Source: a virus. From it: a DNA stretch of 64,000 nucleotides. Positions 43,998 through 51,066 of the stretch are shown one piece after another. The DNA is taken from the IMG/VR virus record IMGVR_UViG_3300008259_000030, positions 1-64,000 of that record; one strand, 5' to 3'. Below the pieces are notes generated by a model. That model ran no database searches. It saw only the letters and a list, made by a program, of their open reading frames with translations, and had not been told where the DNA came from. The first letter of the stretch is position 1. Each line of letters starts with the position of its first letter. The translations under genes were made by a program, and so were the position numbers.

Positions 43998-44891
43998 ATG
44001 CCAGATTTTGATCCAAGTAAGTTTCAGTCTCAACAAAATGCTGCTCCAGCAGTTAATCCTCTAGCGGCGTTTTTTAGACAACCAAAGATCTATGTTTCTC
44101 TGCCGTCAAAAGGTGAATTTTATCCGGAAGGGTCGTTAAAAAAGACCACTAACAACGAATATCCTGTGTTCGCCATGACGGCCAGAGATGAATTGTTATT
44201 TAAAACCCCAGACGCATTGATGAACGGGGTAGCAACTAGAGAAGTTATCAGTAGTTGCATCCCTAACATTTTAGATCCTTGGAAGATTCCAAGTCTTGAT
44301 GTTGATGCGGTGTTATCAGCAATTAGGATTGCCACATATGGCGAGGAAATGGAAGTTTCTGTTAGATGCCCGCAATGTGAAAATCTTAATGACTCTATGG
44401 TTGATCTACGTGATGTGTTGGATAGATTAAACAAAATTAATTTTGATACCAAAGTTGAAATTGGTTCAGACATGATTGTGTATCTGCGTCCGATGACTTA
44501 CGAAGAAATTACTAAAACTGCGTTGAAAGCGTTTGAGCATCAGCGAATTTTTCAAGTAATCAACGATGATACAATTGAAGAGCAGGAAAAATTAAAAATT
44601 TTCCAAGAAAGTTTTATTAAGTTAACCGATTTAACTATAGATACTGCTGTAAAGTGTATTACAAAGATTGAAAGTTCTGCTGGTATGACTGAAGATCCTG
44701 CTTTTATAAAAGAATTTTTACAAAAGACTGATAAGTCTGTGTTTGAACAGATTAACACCGCAGTGAGCAAAACTAGAGAAACTGGAAACCTTAGCAGCTT
44801 TCATAGTAAATGCCAAAAATGCGAACACGAATGGGACGTTGAGCTTACTATGGACCAATCGGATTTTTTCGGCAACGGCTTTCGACGTTAA
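43998..44891 (+). CDS. 26: baseplate hub protein gp26 (297 aa, unshifted form)
   Basis: The segments FFRQPKIYVSLPSKGEFYPE, YPVFAMTARDELLFKTPDAL and CIPNILDPWKIPSLDVDAVL are the signature of the T4 gp26 baseplate hub family in marine phages. Two CxxC pairs (RCPQCENLN near residue 117, SKCQKCEHEW near 272) suggest a zinc-ribbon-like site. The last codons in the normal frame give DFFGNGFRR, but a slippery T TTT TTC lies at 44864-44870, so a fraction of ribosomes may shift to -1 and make a longer product. A GGTGGAA Shine-Dalgarno precedes the ATG. The late promoter is just upstream. Confidence 0.88.
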   Translation: MPDFDPSKFQSQQNAAPAVNPLAAFFRQPKIYVSLPSKGEFYPEGSLKKTTNNEYPVFAMTARDELLFKTPDALMNGVATREVISSCIPNILDPWKIPSLDVDAVLSAIRIATYGEEMEVSVRCPQCENLNDSMVDLRDVLDRLNKINFDTKVEIGSDMIVYLRPMTYEEITKTALKAFEHQRIFQVINDDTIEEQEKLKIFQESFIKLTDLTIDTAVKCITKIESSAGMTEDPAFIKEFLQKTDKSVFEQINTAVSKTRETGNLSSFHSKCQKCEHEWDVELTMDQSDFFGNGFRR

Positions 44892-44923
44892 GTATCCCCG
44901 AGGTATTAGCCGAGTCGAAAGCC
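44864..44923 (+). promoter_or_regulatory. putative -1 ribosomal frameshift signal
   Basis: The heptamer T TTT TTC (44864-44870) is in the correct phase with gp26 codons GAT TTT TTC. Six bases later begins a perfect 10-bp stem, GGCTTTCGAC (44877-44886) with GTCGAAAGCC (44914-44923), closing a 27-base loop. The -1 frame is open from 44843 to the stop at 45098-45100. Slippery heptamer, short spacer and stable stem are the three standard elements of programmed -1 frameshifting. Confidence 0.8.
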
Positions 44924-45100
44924 CTTGATGAACAGGCAAAGCAGATCAAACTGGAAGCTATGCGTTCAGTTTGGTATATGCGTGGCGGATTGTCATTTGC
45001 CGAAGCCATGAACCTCAGCTGGGACGAAAGAGAGTTAGTCCTTGAGATAGTCAAGGACAACATGGATATTACTAAGAGTTCTGGACTACCGTTTTTTTAA
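44870..45100 (+). CDS. gp26 -1 frame extension, gp51-like position
   Basis: After a -1 slip on T TTT TTC the frame continues RQRLSTLSIPEVLAESKALD ... EAMRSVWYMRGGLSFAEAMN ... ELVLEIVKDNMDITKSSGLP and stops at 45098-45100. The shifted product would be about 367 aa (291 from gp26 plus 76), against 297 aa unshifted. The shifted frame has no ATG, GTG or TTG before 44960. A separate 46-codon product from ATG 44960 (weak GGAAG upstream) is the alternative. The gene lies where T4 has gene 51, a hub assembly factor, but I cannot confirm homology. The stop overlaps the convergent minus-strand stop at 45097-45099. Confidence 0.75.
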   Translation, partial: RQRLSTLSIPEVLAESKALDEQAKQIKLEAMRSVWYMRGGLSFAEAMNLSWDERELVLEIVKDNMDITKSSGLPFF

Positions 45101-46173
45101 CCAGCACGTACAGCTTTTAATAACTGAAGTGCTTTAGCAGTCTGAGCAGGATCCATCTTAACCAATTCTCCAAAAGCATTAGACATTACATTCATTTGCT
45201 CTCTAGTTAATGGATTACCAGCCATATAGCTAGTAACTGATTTTCTTAATTGATTAGCATCGATACCAGGAAGCAATTCTGATAGTTTACCGTAGTTAAG
45301 GCTACCTTTGGTTTTAGTTGGTTCTTCACCGCCTGACATACCTTGTTTAACTCCACGAATAAACGATGATCCTACACCGCTGCCGCCAGCGTCATCTCCA
45401 GCGTCACCGCCTGATCGGCTAATGTCTTGAGCTGAAGCACCTTGCCCACCAATGACCGCATCAAGTTGTTGACCCATTTTGGCTTTAAGGATATCAGTAA
45501 CTGCTGCTTTGATAATACTGTCTACTGTTGAATTCTTAAGTTCTACTTCGTCAATGATTGTTTCACTAACTGGGTTGTATCGTAATCCTGCTAATTGAGC
45601 AATGCGTGATAATTCACCAATGCTCTCAGCTGATTTGTTCTTTTTTCCTTTAGGAGGAACTTCATCGGCAGGTGCTTCAGGAGCACCTGGAGCTGCTGTA
45701 TCAGCGGGAGTTTCTGGAGCACCTGGAGCTGCTGTATCAGCGGGAGTTTCTGGAGCACCTGGCTCAGCGGGTGTCTCAGGAGCAGCATCACTGCTTGGAT
45801 CTGCTGGAACTTCTATCGTACCAGTAGGTTCAACTCTATCTGCCCCAAGTTCTTTGGCAATATCACCAGTTGCTGCACTACCCGATGCCATAGCTGCTTG
45901 TTTTAACGCAGCTTCGGCTCCTGCTGTAGGAAAACCGTTGGATTTTAAAAAGGCAATTAACGCATCCGAATTAGGTTTTTGATCTGTTTGACCTAGATAA
46001 AAGTCAAATTGTTTTCTGAGGCCATTAGCATACTTGGCCATGTCAAGAGCACCCTTAGCAGAACTACTTCCAAACTTAGAAGCAATACCTAGACCAGCCC
46101 TTTTTAACATACCTACAGGTGCTTCAGATACCTGTTGTTGTTGTTTTTGAGATAATATATCAGTGATTTTCAT
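45097..46173 (-). CDS. Ala/Pro-rich protein with 12-aa tandem repeats (358 aa)
   Basis: MKITDILSQKQQQQVSEAPV, then a helical N-terminal part (SKFGSSSAKGALDMAKYANG), a low-complexity Ala/Pro/Glu linker near residues 125-170, and a C-terminal helical part ending AQTAKALQLLKAVRAG. The linker has perfect repeats of APGAPETPADTA, coded by two identical 36-base units at 45680-45751 and a partial third. No family is recognised. A perfect late box is 29 bases upstream, so it is probably a late structural or assembly protein. The stop overlaps the convergent gp26-extension stop. Confidence 0.72.
   Translation of the reverse strand: MKITDILSQKQQQQVSEAPVGMLKRAGLGIASKFGSSSAKGALDMAKYANGLRKQFDFYLGQTDQKPNSDALIAFLKSNGFPTAGAEAALKQAAMASGSAATGDIAKELGADRVEPTGTIEVPADPSSDAAPETPAEPGAPETPADTAAPGAPETPADTAAPGAPEAPADEVPPKGKKNKSAESIGELSRIAQLAGLRYNPVSETIIDEVELKNSTVDSIIKAAVTDILKAKMGQQLDAVIGGQGASAQDISRSGGDAGDDAGGSGVGSSFIRGVKQGMSGGEEPTKTKGSLNYGKLSELLPGIDANQLRKSVTSYMAGNPLTREQMNVMSNAFGELVKMDPAQTAKALQLLKAVRAG
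45680..45751 (-). repeat. 36-base perfect tandem repeat (2 copies, plus partial)
   Basis: Units 45680-45715 and 45716-45751 are identical, and a partial third starts at 45752. They code for APGAPETPADTA. A perfect unit of this kind can change copy number by slippage, so the linker length of the protein is likely to vary among relatives. Confidence 0.85.
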
Positions 46174-46201
46174 TTAAAAGTGTCCTAAGAACTTATAGAG
46201 T

Positions 46202-46209
46202 TATTTATA
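46202..46209 (-). promoter_or_regulatory. late promoter box TATAAATA for the Ala/Pro-rich gene
   Basis: Perfect TATAAATA on the minus strand, 29 bases upstream of the 358-aa gene start. A perfect 8-bp hairpin (46217-46235) sits directly upstream of it. Confidence 0.75.
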
Positions 46210-46235
46210 TGTTTAGGAGTGAGCCAAGCTCACTC

Positions 46236-46269
46236 GTGTCTATCGCTAACGCTCAGACACATTTTTTTT
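46236..46269 (+). terminator. plus-strand terminator-like hairpin with T8
   Basis: GTGTCT (46236-46241) pairs with AGACAC (46255-46260), followed by A and eight T. It could stop transcription of gp26 and its extension running on past the convergent minus-strand gene, or a short RNA. No plus-strand gene ends nearby. Orientation is clear from the T run. Confidence 0.55.
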
Positions 46270-46624
46270 AGAGTTAACTGCGAAGCAGTTTTAACTATTA
46301 TCCAGATCGTTCAGTCACACTTAGCCCTTGCGGGCTAAAAGATGAACATTATCCGAGTCGAACATTGTCACACAGCAGTAGAGCATTACAGAGGCGGTCA
46401 GCCGGTACCTCGAGCTCCGTCTTATTCCTGACGGCGAACTATAATTTGCCTGCTATCGCATATTATAGTCGTGGGTTTTTCTCCCTCATTAGCCTTTTAA
46501 ACTTGTCTTTTCGTACAGTAAACCGGTTATAGGCGTATCCGATCATCGTCCTGTTAAGGATAGTACTGTAGTTATCCTTCGCCAATTTAGGATCCTTACC
46601 GTGCGACATCACCACGGATTTTGG

Positions 46625-46656
46625 GCACCATATTAGTCACCGGTGCGGGTTTTTTT
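46625..46656 (+). terminator. plus-strand terminator-like hairpin with T7
   Basis: GCACC (46625-46629) pairs with GGTGC (46642-46646), followed by GGG and seven T. It ends six bases before the stop of the convergent GIY-YIG gene. This would be the natural 3' end of a plus-strand non-coding RNA from the block upstream. Confidence 0.45.
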
Positions 46657-46661
46657 GGCGA

Positions 46662-47096
46662 TTATTTTGCCTTTTTATGTTCTTCTAGACGCTGTCTAAG
46701 TATGTTTGATCCGCCAACTCTGACGTTTATAATGCCATTATAATAGTCATCTGTTTCTAAAACCCTGCGTTCAAACTGCTCTCTTGCCTCTAGATATGAC
46801 ATTTCTGCCTTAGATTTACAAAGATAAATGATTTCTCTGGTGAAGTTTTCCGGACCTAGTGCTTGGACATCTGCTTGTAGCCTATCAGAAGAACTCCAGT
46901 AGTCACGCCAATCGCTTTCTACTACAGATCTTCTTTTAAGTTTTTTGCCTTTGAGTGGTGGTTTTGTGCGTTTAAACTGTGTTAGTTTCTTGCCTATGTA
47001 TTTTTGTCCGGTCTTAAGATTCGTGATTAGATAAACAAAGCCAATGTAGCCTTCTGGAATTTCATCTACAGGTTGATTTTGATATGTCCACAGCAC
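46662..47096 (-). CDS. GIY-YIG family nuclease (144 aa)
   Basis: Residues about 19-37 read GFVYLITNLKTGQKYIGKK, matching the GIY...YIG pair of the GIY-YIG nuclease fold. A conserved-looking WRDYWSS follows near residue 65, and a Glu in the helix (EAREQFERR) could be the metal ligand. The start is GTG at 47094-47096, directly after the previous gene's TGA. Such small nucleases beside gp46 occur in marine T4-like phages. Whether it is a homing enzyme or a DNA-repair nuclease cannot be settled; the structured non-coding block next to it is worth considering. Confidence 0.8.
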   Translation of the reverse strand: MLWTYQNQPVDEIPEGYIGFVYLITNLKTGQKYIGKKLTQFKRTKPPLKGKKLKRRSVVESDWRDYWSSSDRLQADVQALGPENFTREIIYLCKSKAEMSYLEAREQFERRVLETDDYYNGIINVRVGGSNILRQRLEEHKKAK

Positions 47097-47327
47097 TCAC
47101 TTAGTTATTTTTGGGGGTCTGCCTAACATGCCTTTTCTGGCTCGCTTACGTGTTTGCCTTTTTTCTTGAATTTCTACTCGTCTTATACTTGCTTCGTTGC
47201 GTATTTCTGATAGCCAATACCGTGCCTTTATGCCTGCCTCGTCAGATCCTTTGTACTCAAAGCGGTCTTGCCACTTGAAGTACTCTTGGAATGCTTTAAT
47301 CATACGATCGTGAGCATCTGTGCTCAA
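47097..47327 (-). CDS. small basic protein with AT-hook-like tail (76 aa)
   Basis: The TTG start at 47325-47327 overlaps the gp46 TGA stop (TTGA), so translation is coupled; an ATG eight codons further in is the alternative. The protein (DRMIKAFQEYFKWQDRFEYK ... ARYWLSEIRNEASIRRVEIQ) ends in a basic tail RKRARKGMLGRPPKITK with a GRPPK core like an AT-hook. This suggests DNA binding, but the family is not known. Linked to gp46/gp47 recombination genes. Confidence 0.75.
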   Translation of the reverse strand: MSTDAHDRMIKAFQEYFKWQDRFEYKGSDEAGIKARYWLSEIRNEASIRRVEIQEKRQTRKRARKGMLGRPPKITK

Positions 47328-49102
47328 GCTACGATCTCCACATCATTTGAATAACTGGTAAAACCGTTTTCTTTTATTACTTTCAGCACATGATTTACCC
47401 TGCTGGTTAGATCATCCCTGTGCGATATTAAGAATACATTCTTGTTACGTTCACGGGTCATGCGTTTCAATACTGCAATAGAACTTTCAACACCGCTGGA
47501 ATCCATGCCGCTATCAACTAGTTCGTCAATAAACAACAAGTTGATGGGCTGATATAGGTTTTCCCATACATCGCGGAACGCCCAACTTAGACTTAATATA
47601 AGTCTATTACGTTCTCCACGGCTGAGATTATCAAAGTCTAGGTCTTGTCCTAGTTGTGTAATGATTACTGATAGATCGTTTTGGAATTCTACTATATGCG
47701 GTAACCCAATTTTGTCTAGATAATAAGTCAAACGCTGATTTAAGAACGCTAGATTTTGATCAATAATACGTTTGCGTACAAAACTGTCTTTGTTAGTCAA
47801 CAGTTTGTATAAAAACTCTTGATGATCCTTAAGTTTTGTTAACTCATTAACTGCTTCCCAGTCTATTTCTTGTACTGCGGTATTTTTTAAATCATCGATT
47901 TGTTCGGCATAGGGATTGGTTTCTGCTTCTTTTATAGTGATATCTTTTTCTAAACCTGAAAGCGTATTTTTGTGATTTAATGCTTCTTCAAGATTATCAT
48001 AACTTACCTGCGGACACGCATTAAGTTCGCCCAATAATCCTAGTGCTTCTTTGAGAGTATCTAATTCTTTTTGGTGTTCGTTAACAGAATTAGTACTGTC
48101 TTCTAACTGTTTGGTTTTAGTAGAGACCATACTTTCATGTTTTTCGTCATGTAAGTCTTGGCCACAGCTATGACATTTATGATCAGCTAAAAGATTTAAT
48201 TCTTTTTCTAGCTTGTCTAAGGTTTTTTGTTCTTTTTCAAAAGTAGTAACCTGTTTTGCGATCATCGCAGTTAGATTATCGTGTTCTTTTTTGTTTTTGT
48301 TCCACTCTATTAGAGCACGTTGATTAATAATTTCCTGATCAATATCGATAGTACCTAGTATGTCAATACTTTTTCTAAGGTTCTCTAAGGCTTTTTCTTT
48401 TTGATCTTCCCACAGTTTTTGTTTACGTTCTAAACTTTCAATACTCTGTTGTATTTTTTCGTTAGAGATCTTAATAGTCTCTATCCTTGTGTTTTCTGTG
48501 GCAATAGCATCTTTGGTCTGTTTGACTTGTTCTTTGAGATTTTCGGCTTTCTCGCTGAGTAAAGTAATTCCCAGCAGTTGCTCAATAATACTTCGTTGAT
48601 CAGCAGCCTTCATTGACAAGAACGGCTCAGTGTAGGTATTCAAAGCCACAAGATGTTTGAACATTTCGTGTGTCATTCCAAACATTTCTTCAATGGCTTT
48701 TTGTGTTTCTCTAGAATCGCCCTGACTCTCGTCTAGGTCATCTAACTCTTGTTCTTGACCGTTAACACTAAACTTTAATAAGTTGGGCTTACGTCCACGT
48801 TCAATATGATATTCAATACCGTCTTTTTCAAACGTTACAGTAGCTAACATTCCTTTGCCGTTGATCTTGTTAACGAGATTGTCTTTCTTAATGTTAGTTA
48901 AAGCATTGCCGTAGATAGCATAACTTAGTCCATTAATGATTGTAGTTTTACCAGTGCCGTTACGAGCACCGCTGTCATCTCCGCCTAGGTCTAAATTTTC
49001 ACCTAACACTAAAGTTAATTGTCCGCGGTCAAAATCAATAGCTTGGGTTTGATTCCCCACACTCATAAAATTTTTAACAGTAAGATTTTTTATTTTAATC
49101 AT
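47324..49102 (-). CDS. 46: recombination endonuclease subunit gp46 (Rad50/SbcC-like)
   Basis: A 592-aa SMC-like ATPase. Walker A is in ARNGTGKTTIINGLSYAIYG near residue 45, the zinc-hook CHSCGQ lies near residue 310 between two coiled coils, the signature is LSRGERNRLILSLSWAFRDV near 495 and Walker B is LLFIDELVDSGMD near 525. With gp47 it resects DNA ends to start recombination-dependent replication and repair in T4. It follows gp47 with a four-base overlap (ATGA-type), and both follow gp55. Confidence 0.95.
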   Translation of the reverse strand: MIKIKNLTVKNFMSVGNQTQAIDFDRGQLTLVLGENLDLGGDDSGARNGTGKTTIINGLSYAIYGNALTNIKKDNLVNKINGKGMLATVTFEKDGIEYHIERGRKPNLLKFSVNGQEQELDDLDESQGDSRETQKAIEEMFGMTHEMFKHLVALNTYTEPFLSMKAADQRSIIEQLLGITLLSEKAENLKEQVKQTKDAIATENTRIETIKISNEKIQQSIESLERKQKLWEDQKEKALENLRKSIDILGTIDIDQEIINQRALIEWNKNKKEHDNLTAMIAKQVTTFEKEQKTLDKLEKELNLLADHKCHSCGQDLHDEKHESMVSTKTKQLEDSTNSVNEHQKELDTLKEALGLLGELNACPQVSYDNLEEALNHKNTLSGLEKDITIKEAETNPYAEQIDDLKNTAVQEIDWEAVNELTKLKDHQEFLYKLLTNKDSFVRKRIIDQNLAFLNQRLTYYLDKIGLPHIVEFQNDLSVIITQLGQDLDFDNLSRGERNRLILSLSWAFRDVWENLYQPINLLFIDELVDSGMDSSGVESSIAVLKRMTRERNKNVFLISHRDDLTSRVNHVLKVIKENGFTSYSNDVEIVA

Positions 49103-50109
49103 AAGTCTCTGTAAATGTCCAACAATAATTTTTTGTCATAGGAATCGCTTTCAATAGCATCAATCTGATTCATCACAATCGTATCAACTGATTCAAAATT
49201 AACGTCTATGGCCACTGCATTGCTTTCTACCTCTACTTTTTCAGGTATAAGCATAAGTTCTCTAAGATTATACTGAGGTATAAACTGTTCTTTGATAAAG
49301 TTAGCCTCTTCAAATGTAATAGGTAGATCTATAGTAACTCTACAGTGCATTTTTTCTTTAAGCAAAGAATCTGGACTATCTATAATTTGGCTTAACTTGT
49401 AGGTTCTAAACGTAGGCTGTCCGGGCCAAATACGATATTCTGGTTTTCCGCCCCACTCTAACATCATCATGCCGCGGTCGTCGTCTCCGGCATCGGCATA
49501 GTTGTGCGGAAAAGCATTACCAATGTAAGTGATATTCCTGCTAGTCTGACGCTTATGGAAGTGTCCAGAGAATACATATTCTTGATTTACAAAATGTGTG
49601 CTCTGTAATTGTCCATGATCGGGCATCTGTACCATAGCATTCATGTAGAAATTTGGAAGCTCAAGATGTCCAAAAATATAACGACTCTTGATCTTAGGAA
49701 CCTTTTGCCATTCATCACCTACTAGCCACGGTAGAATAGTAACATCGCCCTCAGTGAACGGATCTCTAATAGGTACTACATTAGGAAACAATCTCATAAA
49801 CTCTATAGAGTTAATTTCACGTTTATCTTTATAAAATAAATCATGGTTTCCTAAAATAAAATATACTTTTTCAAAGTTTTGGCTTAGACGTTCTAGATTT
49901 GAAACGGTATAGTTCATGGTACTGACATCAGTGGTCGCACGATTGTGATGCCAGTCACCTAAAAATATAGCAGTTTCACACCCTTCATCTTTGGCAGTGT
50001 CGCAAAACCATTTGACAAACTCTTCACAATCGGCATTATGCGTTCGACTGCCTGATTTTAATCCAAAATGTATATCTGTAAAACACGCTGCTTTTTTGAA
50101 TAGACTCAT
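49099..50109 (-). CDS. 47: recombination endonuclease subunit gp47 (Mre11/SbcD-like)
   Basis: A 336-aa metallophosphatase. Visible motifs in order are FTDIHFG near residue 10, LGDWHHNR near 50, LGNHDLFY near 94 and FSGHFHKRQ near 185, the standard dinuclear-metal site of Mre11/SbcD. It pairs with gp46. Upstream by 31 bases is gp55. Confidence 0.95.
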   Translation of the reverse strand: MSLFKKAACFTDIHFGLKSGSRTHNADCEEFVKWFCDTAKDEGCETAIFLGDWHHNRATTDVSTMNYTVSNLERLSQNFEKVYFILGNHDLFYKDKREINSIEFMRLFPNVVPIRDPFTEGDVTILPWLVGDEWQKVPKIKSRYIFGHLELPNFYMNAMVQMPDHGQLQSTHFVNQEYVFSGHFHKRQTSRNITYIGNAFPHNYADAGDDDRGMMMLEWGGKPEYRIWPGQPTFRTYKLSQIIDSPDSLLKEKMHCRVTIDLPITFEEANFIKEQFIPQYNLRELMLIPEKVEVESNAVAIDVNFESVDTIVMNQIDAIESDSYDKKLLLDIYRDL

Positions 50110-50140
50110 AAAGTTATTATACTATTTTTGTTATAAAAGA

Positions 50141-50995
50141 TCAATCCCAATCACCGCCTTCGGTTGTAACTGGCCCAGGAGCAGCAACTCCGCCGCCACC
50201 GCCGCTGTTCTGTCTAGTCCATGAAGGATTCATACCATTCATTTCGAGAATGTCGTCTCGAATGTTTTGATTGCGTTTTTCAATGTTGATAATTCTAACG
50301 AATGAGTTAGTAACAGCAGCGGTATAATAAGCAAAAGGATTATTAGATTTACTTTCATCAAATTGTAGTCCTATCTGAGTTAGTTGAAGAATGGCTTGCC
50401 CTTTCATTTCGTCGTTATAGGTATAACCTCTAACGTTACCGCGGGTAGCATAGCGTTCACAGAGTTTGATAAACATGCGAGCTAGGTCATTGGTCATCTG
50501 ACCGTGATCCTTACAGAACTCTCCAGAGTCAATGCCGCCCTTCCAATGACTTTTTCCTACACATATAAGATTGTTATTCTCATCATATTTCCAGTGCTGA
50601 AATGGCGGAAAGTTGACCTTTTCATGACTGTCTGCTCTAGACTTAACTGTCTTCTTACGCCCTGGTGCTAGAGGTATATGATCAAAGGTCATGATTCTAA
50701 ACACAAGGTCGTGTTTGTTAATTTTTTTATAATCTATTTCTGAATCTTTAGCAGATGCTTTTTTATTGGTCTGCTGTGCTATTTCGTGTGCTTTCTTGCT
50801 TTCTTTAGCAGCTCTGTTTCGTTTGGCCTCTGCAATAGTTCTCACATTTAGTTTGTCAAGATTGGGTACTATTAGATCATAATCTGAATATTCTGGGCTG
50901 GTATAAAAACAAAATGTATTTTTACTTCTGTGTATTTCTGCTAGTAAATCCTTGTTTGTTAAGTACTTTACTTTTGGTGGTTGTATTATTGTCAT
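50141..50995 (-). CDS. 55: late-transcription sigma factor gp55
   Basis: A 284-aa protein with the segments CERYATRGNVRGYTYNDEMK, QLTQIGLQFDESKSNNPFAY and AVTNSFVRIINIEKRNQNIR, which resemble sigma-70 region 2 and mark gp55 in marine T4-like phages. It directs host RNA polymerase to TATAAATA late promoters, several of which are seen in this window. An extra N-terminal stretch of about 90 residues makes it longer than T4 gp55 (185 aa). The C-terminus is a Gly-rich tail (QNSGGGGGVAAPGPV). Confidence 0.88.
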   Translation of the reverse strand: MTIIQPPKVKYLTNKDLLAEIHRSKNTFCFYTSPEYSDYDLIVPNLDKLNVRTIAEAKRNRAAKESKKAHEIAQQTNKKASAKDSEIDYKKINKHDLVFRIMTFDHIPLAPGRKKTVKSRADSHEKVNFPPFQHWKYDENNNLICVGKSHWKGGIDSGEFCKDHGQMTNDLARMFIKLCERYATRGNVRGYTYNDEMKGQAILQLTQIGLQFDESKSNNPFAYYTAAVTNSFVRIINIEKRNQNIRDDILEMNGMNPSWTRQNSGGGGGVAAPGPVTTEGGDWD

Positions 50996-51039
50996 CTATT
51001 GATTCCTCTGGAAATATAATAATAGCACATTTTTAAGAA

Positions 51040-51047
51040 AATAAATA
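51040..51047 (+). promoter_or_regulatory. late-promoter-like box (AATAAATA)
   Basis: AATAAATA, one base from TATAAATA, 20 bases upstream of the first baseplate gene of the plus-strand module, in the gap between divergent gp55 and gp48-like genes. Confidence 0.5.
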
Positions 51048-51066
51048 GTCTAAAGGATACCAATTT

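Larger units (their letters stand above)
46174..46661. ncRNA. structured non-coding block with many hairpins (488 bases)
   Basis: No open frame of useful length was found; only a 29-codon plus-strand frame at 46342-46431. Hairpins in order: GAGTGAGC/GCTCACTC (46217-46235, CAA loop), GTGTCT/AGACAC followed by T8 (46236-46269), AACTGC/GCAGTT (46276-46290), TTAGCCC/GGGCTAA (46321-46338), CCGTC/GACGG (46417-46434), ACTATAAT/ATTATAGT (46438-46469), AAGGATA/TATCCTT (46556-46579), CCGTG/CACGG (46599-46617) and GCACC/GGTGC then T7 (46625-46656). The T runs point to plus-strand RNA. The identity of the RNA is unknown; no tRNA or known class was recognised. Confidence 0.45.

Noticed and set aside
45602-45982. 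Long plus-strand open frame opposite the Ala/Pro-rich gene.
   Set aside because: It is the antisense of the repeat-coding region, with its low-complexity Gly/Ala/Ser make-up explained by the repeats on the coding strand.
46342-46431. A 29-codon plus-strand frame starting ATG (MNIIRVEHCHTAVEHYRGGQ) in the non-coding block.
   Set aside because: No clear Shine-Dalgarno, and it overlaps the stems at 46417-46434 and follows the 46321-46338 hairpin. Could be a remnant of a gene, but not supported.
46502-46518. On the minus strand, CTGTACGAAAAGACAAG looks like the sarcin-ricin loop of large-subunit rRNA (AGUACGARAGGACC type).
   Set aside because: The base that should close the GNRA tetraloop is changed (A for G), no A-loop or other domain V/VI landmark was found around it, and the T-run evidence points to plus-strand RNA. 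Probably chance, but a covariance search of the block would decide.
46300-46640. Possible tRNA or group I intron in the structured block.
   Set aside because: No T-arm with a paired GTTCRANYC loop plus acceptor stem, and no P/Q/R/S core, could be found on either strand.
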